From JBHIBA01 sp046758845 (lineage in GTDB: Bacteria > UBA8248 > JACPRG01 > G963555815), in the NCBI GenBank assembly GCA_046758845.1, contig JBHIBA010000083.1, forward strand, positions 1 through 15,366: a stretch of 15,366 nt of DNA, written 5' to 3'. Position 1 is the first letter of the stretch. Every line of letters begins with the position of its first letter. The translations under genes and the position numbers were made by a program. This document shows, one piece after another, positions 13,506 to 15,366 of this stretch. Under the pieces are notes generated by a model that saw only the letters and a program-made list of their open reading frames with translations, was not told the DNA's origin and ran no database searches.

Positions 13506-14348
13506 CTACCGCTCCCGCGTCTCGAAGGCCCAGTGGGCGAACCGCATGTCCACCCAGTCCTGCGCCTTCGTGACGACGATCCCCAGGATCGCCATCAGCA
13601 GGAGGGCCGCGAAGACCTTCTCCGTCTCCAGAATGGCGCCCGACTCGACCAGGACCCGGCCCAATCCGTCCTGGCTGGCGATCATCTCCGAGGCGACGGT
13701 GAGGATGATCGCCACCCCCATGCCCAGCCGGAAGCCTGCGAAAATGCTGGGAATCGCCGCCGGCATCATCACCTCCAGCTGAATCCGCCGCTCGTTGGCC
13801 CCCAGGTCCCGCGCGGCCTTCACCAGCCCTTCGTCCACCTGGCGGAGACCGACGTACGTATTGATCACCCTGGGGAAAAAGGCCGTAAAGGCGCTGATGA
13901 CAAACTTGTAAGCCTCGCCCGATCCCAGCCAGATGATCAGCAGGGGGATCAGCGTGATTTTGGGGAGGGGATACAACGCGGCGATGAGCGGGTCGCAGAT
14001 GTTCTGGAAGGTCCTGGACATCCCCATCACGATCCCGACGCCCACGCCGGCGACGGCCGCTGCGAAAAAGCCGGTCAGGATGCGCAAAACCGTCACCATT
14101 GTGTTCCAGGGCAGCGTTCCGTCCAGGACCATGTTCCAGAAGGTTTTCAGGATGAGGGAAACGGACGGCAGGAAGATGGGCTCGATGGCGAACAGGCGGA
14201 CGATCCCCTCCCAGAGCAGCAAAACGCCCGCCACCGTCCCGATCTGGACGAAGCGCCCTCGCCGCCGGAGACGCTTCGCCCCGCCTCCCTCCCTGGGGTT
14301 CTGAAGGGCGGGGGCCTTGCGATTCCGCGCGACGGTCTGCGTGGTCAT
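13506..14348 (-). CDS. ABC importer permease, SsuC/TauC-like
   Basis: Inner-membrane permease, 280 aa. A basic cytoplasmic N-terminus of about 33 residues precedes the first membrane helix (about 34-54, QIGTVAGVLLLWEGIVRLFA). Other hydrophobic segments lie near 90-110, 121-142, 147-165, 205-222 and 243-260. The EAA cytoplasmic loop is KAARDLGANERRIQLEVMMPAAIPSIFAGFR at about 178-207, containing the conserved G-x9-I-x-x-x-x-P pattern that docks on the ATPase. The ATG overlaps the ATPase stop in ATGA (14348-14345), which implies translational coupling. It probably forms a homodimer, since no second permease gene is present. Confidence 0.93.
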   Translation of the reverse strand: MTTQTVARNRKAPALQNPREGGGAKRLRRRGRFVQIGTVAGVLLLWEGIVRLFAIEPIFLPSVSLILKTFWNMVLDGTLPWNTMVTVLRILTGFFAAAVAGVGVGIVMGMSRTFQNICDPLIAALYPLPKITLIPLLIIWLGSGEAYKFVISAFTAFFPRVINTYVGLRQVDEGLVKAARDLGANERRIQLEVMMPAAIPSIFAGFRLGMGVAIILTVASEMIASQDGLGRVLVESGAILETEKVFAALLLMAILGIVVTKAQDWVDMRFAHWAFETRER

Positions 14349-15145
14349 GTCATCGCTCTCTCGCCGATCATGGACTTTTCGACTTCCTCTTTGATGAGGT
14401 GATAGATTTCGTTGAACAGCCCGCCGAACTCCTGGGAGTTCACGTCGTCCAGGGAACGGGGCCTCGGCAAGGGGATGAGGACGGCGGCCTTGATCCGCCC
14501 CGGCCGGGACGTCATGACCACCACCTCGTCCGCCAGGAGGATCGATTCGTCGATGGCATGGGTGACGAAAATGACCGTCTTGTGGGTTTGCAGGTAGAGC
14601 CGCTGCACCTCCTCCTGCATGACGATCTTGGTCTGCGCATCGAGGGCGCCGAAGGGCTCGTCCATGAGAAGGATGCCCGGGTCTTTGATGAGCGCCCGGG
14701 CCAGGCCGACGCGCTGCTTCATTCCGCCCGAGAGCTGGCGCGGAAGTTTCGTCTCAAAACCCCGGAGTCCCACGAAGTCGATGTACTCCTGCGCCCGGGG
14801 GTAACGCTCTTTCTTGCTCACGCCGTCCATCTTCAACCCGAAGGCGATGTTGTCCATCACGTTGAGCCAGGGGAACAGATTGAAATTCTGCCAGACCATG
14901 ATGGAGTCTTCGCCTAGCGCCGCCCCCCGCCCGTTTTCCGGATCGATGATGTCGATGCTCCCCGATGTCACCGGGCTCAGACCCGCAATGATTTGTAACA
15001 GGGTGCTCTTTCCACAACCCGAAGGGCCCAGCACGCAGGTGAATCGGTGGGAGGAAAAGGTGCACGTGACGGAATCCAGCGCGGCGACCGGCTCGGCCGT
15101 CCTCGCGTCCCAAATCTTCGAGACATCCCTGACCTGGACTTCCAT
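14345..15145 (-). CDS. ABC importer ATPase, SsuB/TauB-like
   Basis: Cytoplasmic ATPase of a sulfonate/nitrate/taurine-type importer, 266 aa. Walker A GPSGCGKST is at 40-48, Q-loop Q86 in MVWQNFNLFPWLNV, signature LSGGMKQR 138-145, Walker B ILLMDEPFGALD 158-169 and H-loop H196 in VTHAIDES. SRPGRIKAAVLIPLPRPRS in the C-terminal part is typical of the SsuB/TauB/NrtD branch. The start ATG 15145 has AAGGA four bases upstream. It is first in the operon, which is unusual because many such operons begin with the binding protein. The promoter is likely the extended -10 at 15230-15238. Confidence 0.94.
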   Translation of the reverse strand: MEVQVRDVSKIWDARTAEPVAALDSVTCTFSSHRFTCVLGPSGCGKSTLLQIIAGLSPVTSGSIDIIDPENGRGAALGEDSIMVWQNFNLFPWLNVMDNIAFGLKMDGVSKKERYPRAQEYIDFVGLRGFETKLPRQLSGGMKQRVGLARALIKDPGILLMDEPFGALDAQTKIVMQEEVQRLYLQTHKTVIFVTHAIDESILLADEVVVMTSRPGRIKAAVLIPLPRPRSLDDVNSQEFGGLFNEIYHLIKEEVEKSMIGERAMT

Positions 15146-15211
15146 GCGTCCTTCTGGCCTGGAGGCCGCGCGCCGCGCCTCAGAGCGGCCTCGCCGGGCT
15201 CTTCCATTCCG

Positions 15212-15238
15212 TCTGAATCAGAAAACGAAATCATATCA
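15212..15238 (-). promoter_or_regulatory. Extended -10 promoter and TCTGAATCAGA palindrome
   Basis: On the minus strand TGATATGAT (15238-15230) is a good extended -10. The 11-bp palindrome TCTGAATCAGA (15212-15222) sits where transcription would start, and a further ATCAGATT half-like copy overlaps 15235-15242. This arrangement suggests an operator for the importer operon. Confidence 0.45.
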
Positions 15239-15309
15239 GATTCGCCGAGGAGGAAAAACCGACTGGGACCGTCGGACAATGACTTGGGTCTTGCGGAGGG
15301 CTTGGTTTT

Positions 15310-15366
15310 TTCCAGGGGGGCTTTTTTGAAAAACCGCCCCCCTGGACCCCCTGAAAAACTTTTGAC
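15310..15366. repeat. Fourth repeat-family end, cut by the window
   Basis: CCAGGGGGG pairs with CCCCCCTGG around a T6/A5 core, forming a long hairpin. Past it, the sequence read inward from 15366 starts GTCAAAAGTTTTTCAGGGGG, the same end motif as at 627 and 5783. The element continues outside the window. Confidence 0.65.

Noticed and set aside
1..15366. CRISPR array, tRNA or rRNA genes
   Set aside because: No regularly spaced direct repeats, cloverleaf or conserved rRNA segments were seen on either strand.

Overview
The window is about 15.4 kb of GC-rich bacterial chromosome with ordinary operon structure: short intergenic gaps, Shine-Dalgarno (SD) sites and sigma70-like promoters. A lipobox lipoprotein, a Tat-exported binding protein, a PmtA-type phospholipid methyltransferase and several ABC import genes suggest a diderm heterotroph from a poorly cultured lineage. 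The sequence alone does not fix the phylum. I see no rRNA, tRNA, CRISPR array, phage gene or intact transposase.

Layout. (1) 1-1633, minus strand: methylmalonyl-CoA epimerase (cut by the window start), preceded by a GarR-type 3-hydroxyacid dehydrogenase. A repeat element with five hairpins lies between them. (2) 1634-2314: non-coding, holding a 220-bp MITE-like element. (3) 2315-3310, plus: an orphan NMT1/THI5-like binding protein with a strong terminator. (4) 3438-5458, minus: dppD-dppF, the two ATPases of a peptide importer, with no permease or binding-protein gene beside them. (5) 5459-7225: dispersed repeats that tightly bracket a ribokinase gene in inverted orientation. (6) 7226-8853, minus: a nucleoside hydrolase and a PmtA-like methyltransferase whose start codon appears to be AUA. 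A promoter upstream could serve pmtA, the hydrolase and ribokinase. (7) 9115-11648, plus: a FlgO/CsgG-like + DUF4384 lipoprotein and a WYL-family regulator. (8) 11678-11935, minus: an 85-aa unknown protein with a good promoter. (9) 12357-15145, minus: a complete SsuABC/TauABC-type importer in the order ATPase, permease, Tat-exported binding protein.

How the genes may work together. The nucleoside hydrolase releases ribose and the ribokinase phosphorylates it, which gives a short nucleoside-salvage route. The methylmalonyl-CoA epimerase serves propionyl/methylmalonyl-CoA metabolism. The NitT/TauT-type importer and the orphan binding protein take up small organic solutes whose identity cannot be read from sequence.

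The most unusual content is non-coding. One family of structured repeats recurs in at least four places, including three gaps between same-strand genes. It supplies the epimerase ribosome-binding site, forms 160-bp inverted repeats 8 nt upstream and 23 nt downstream of ribokinase, and may donate an alternative ribokinase start. The separate MITE-like element and the AUA-start methyltransferase are further points to check.
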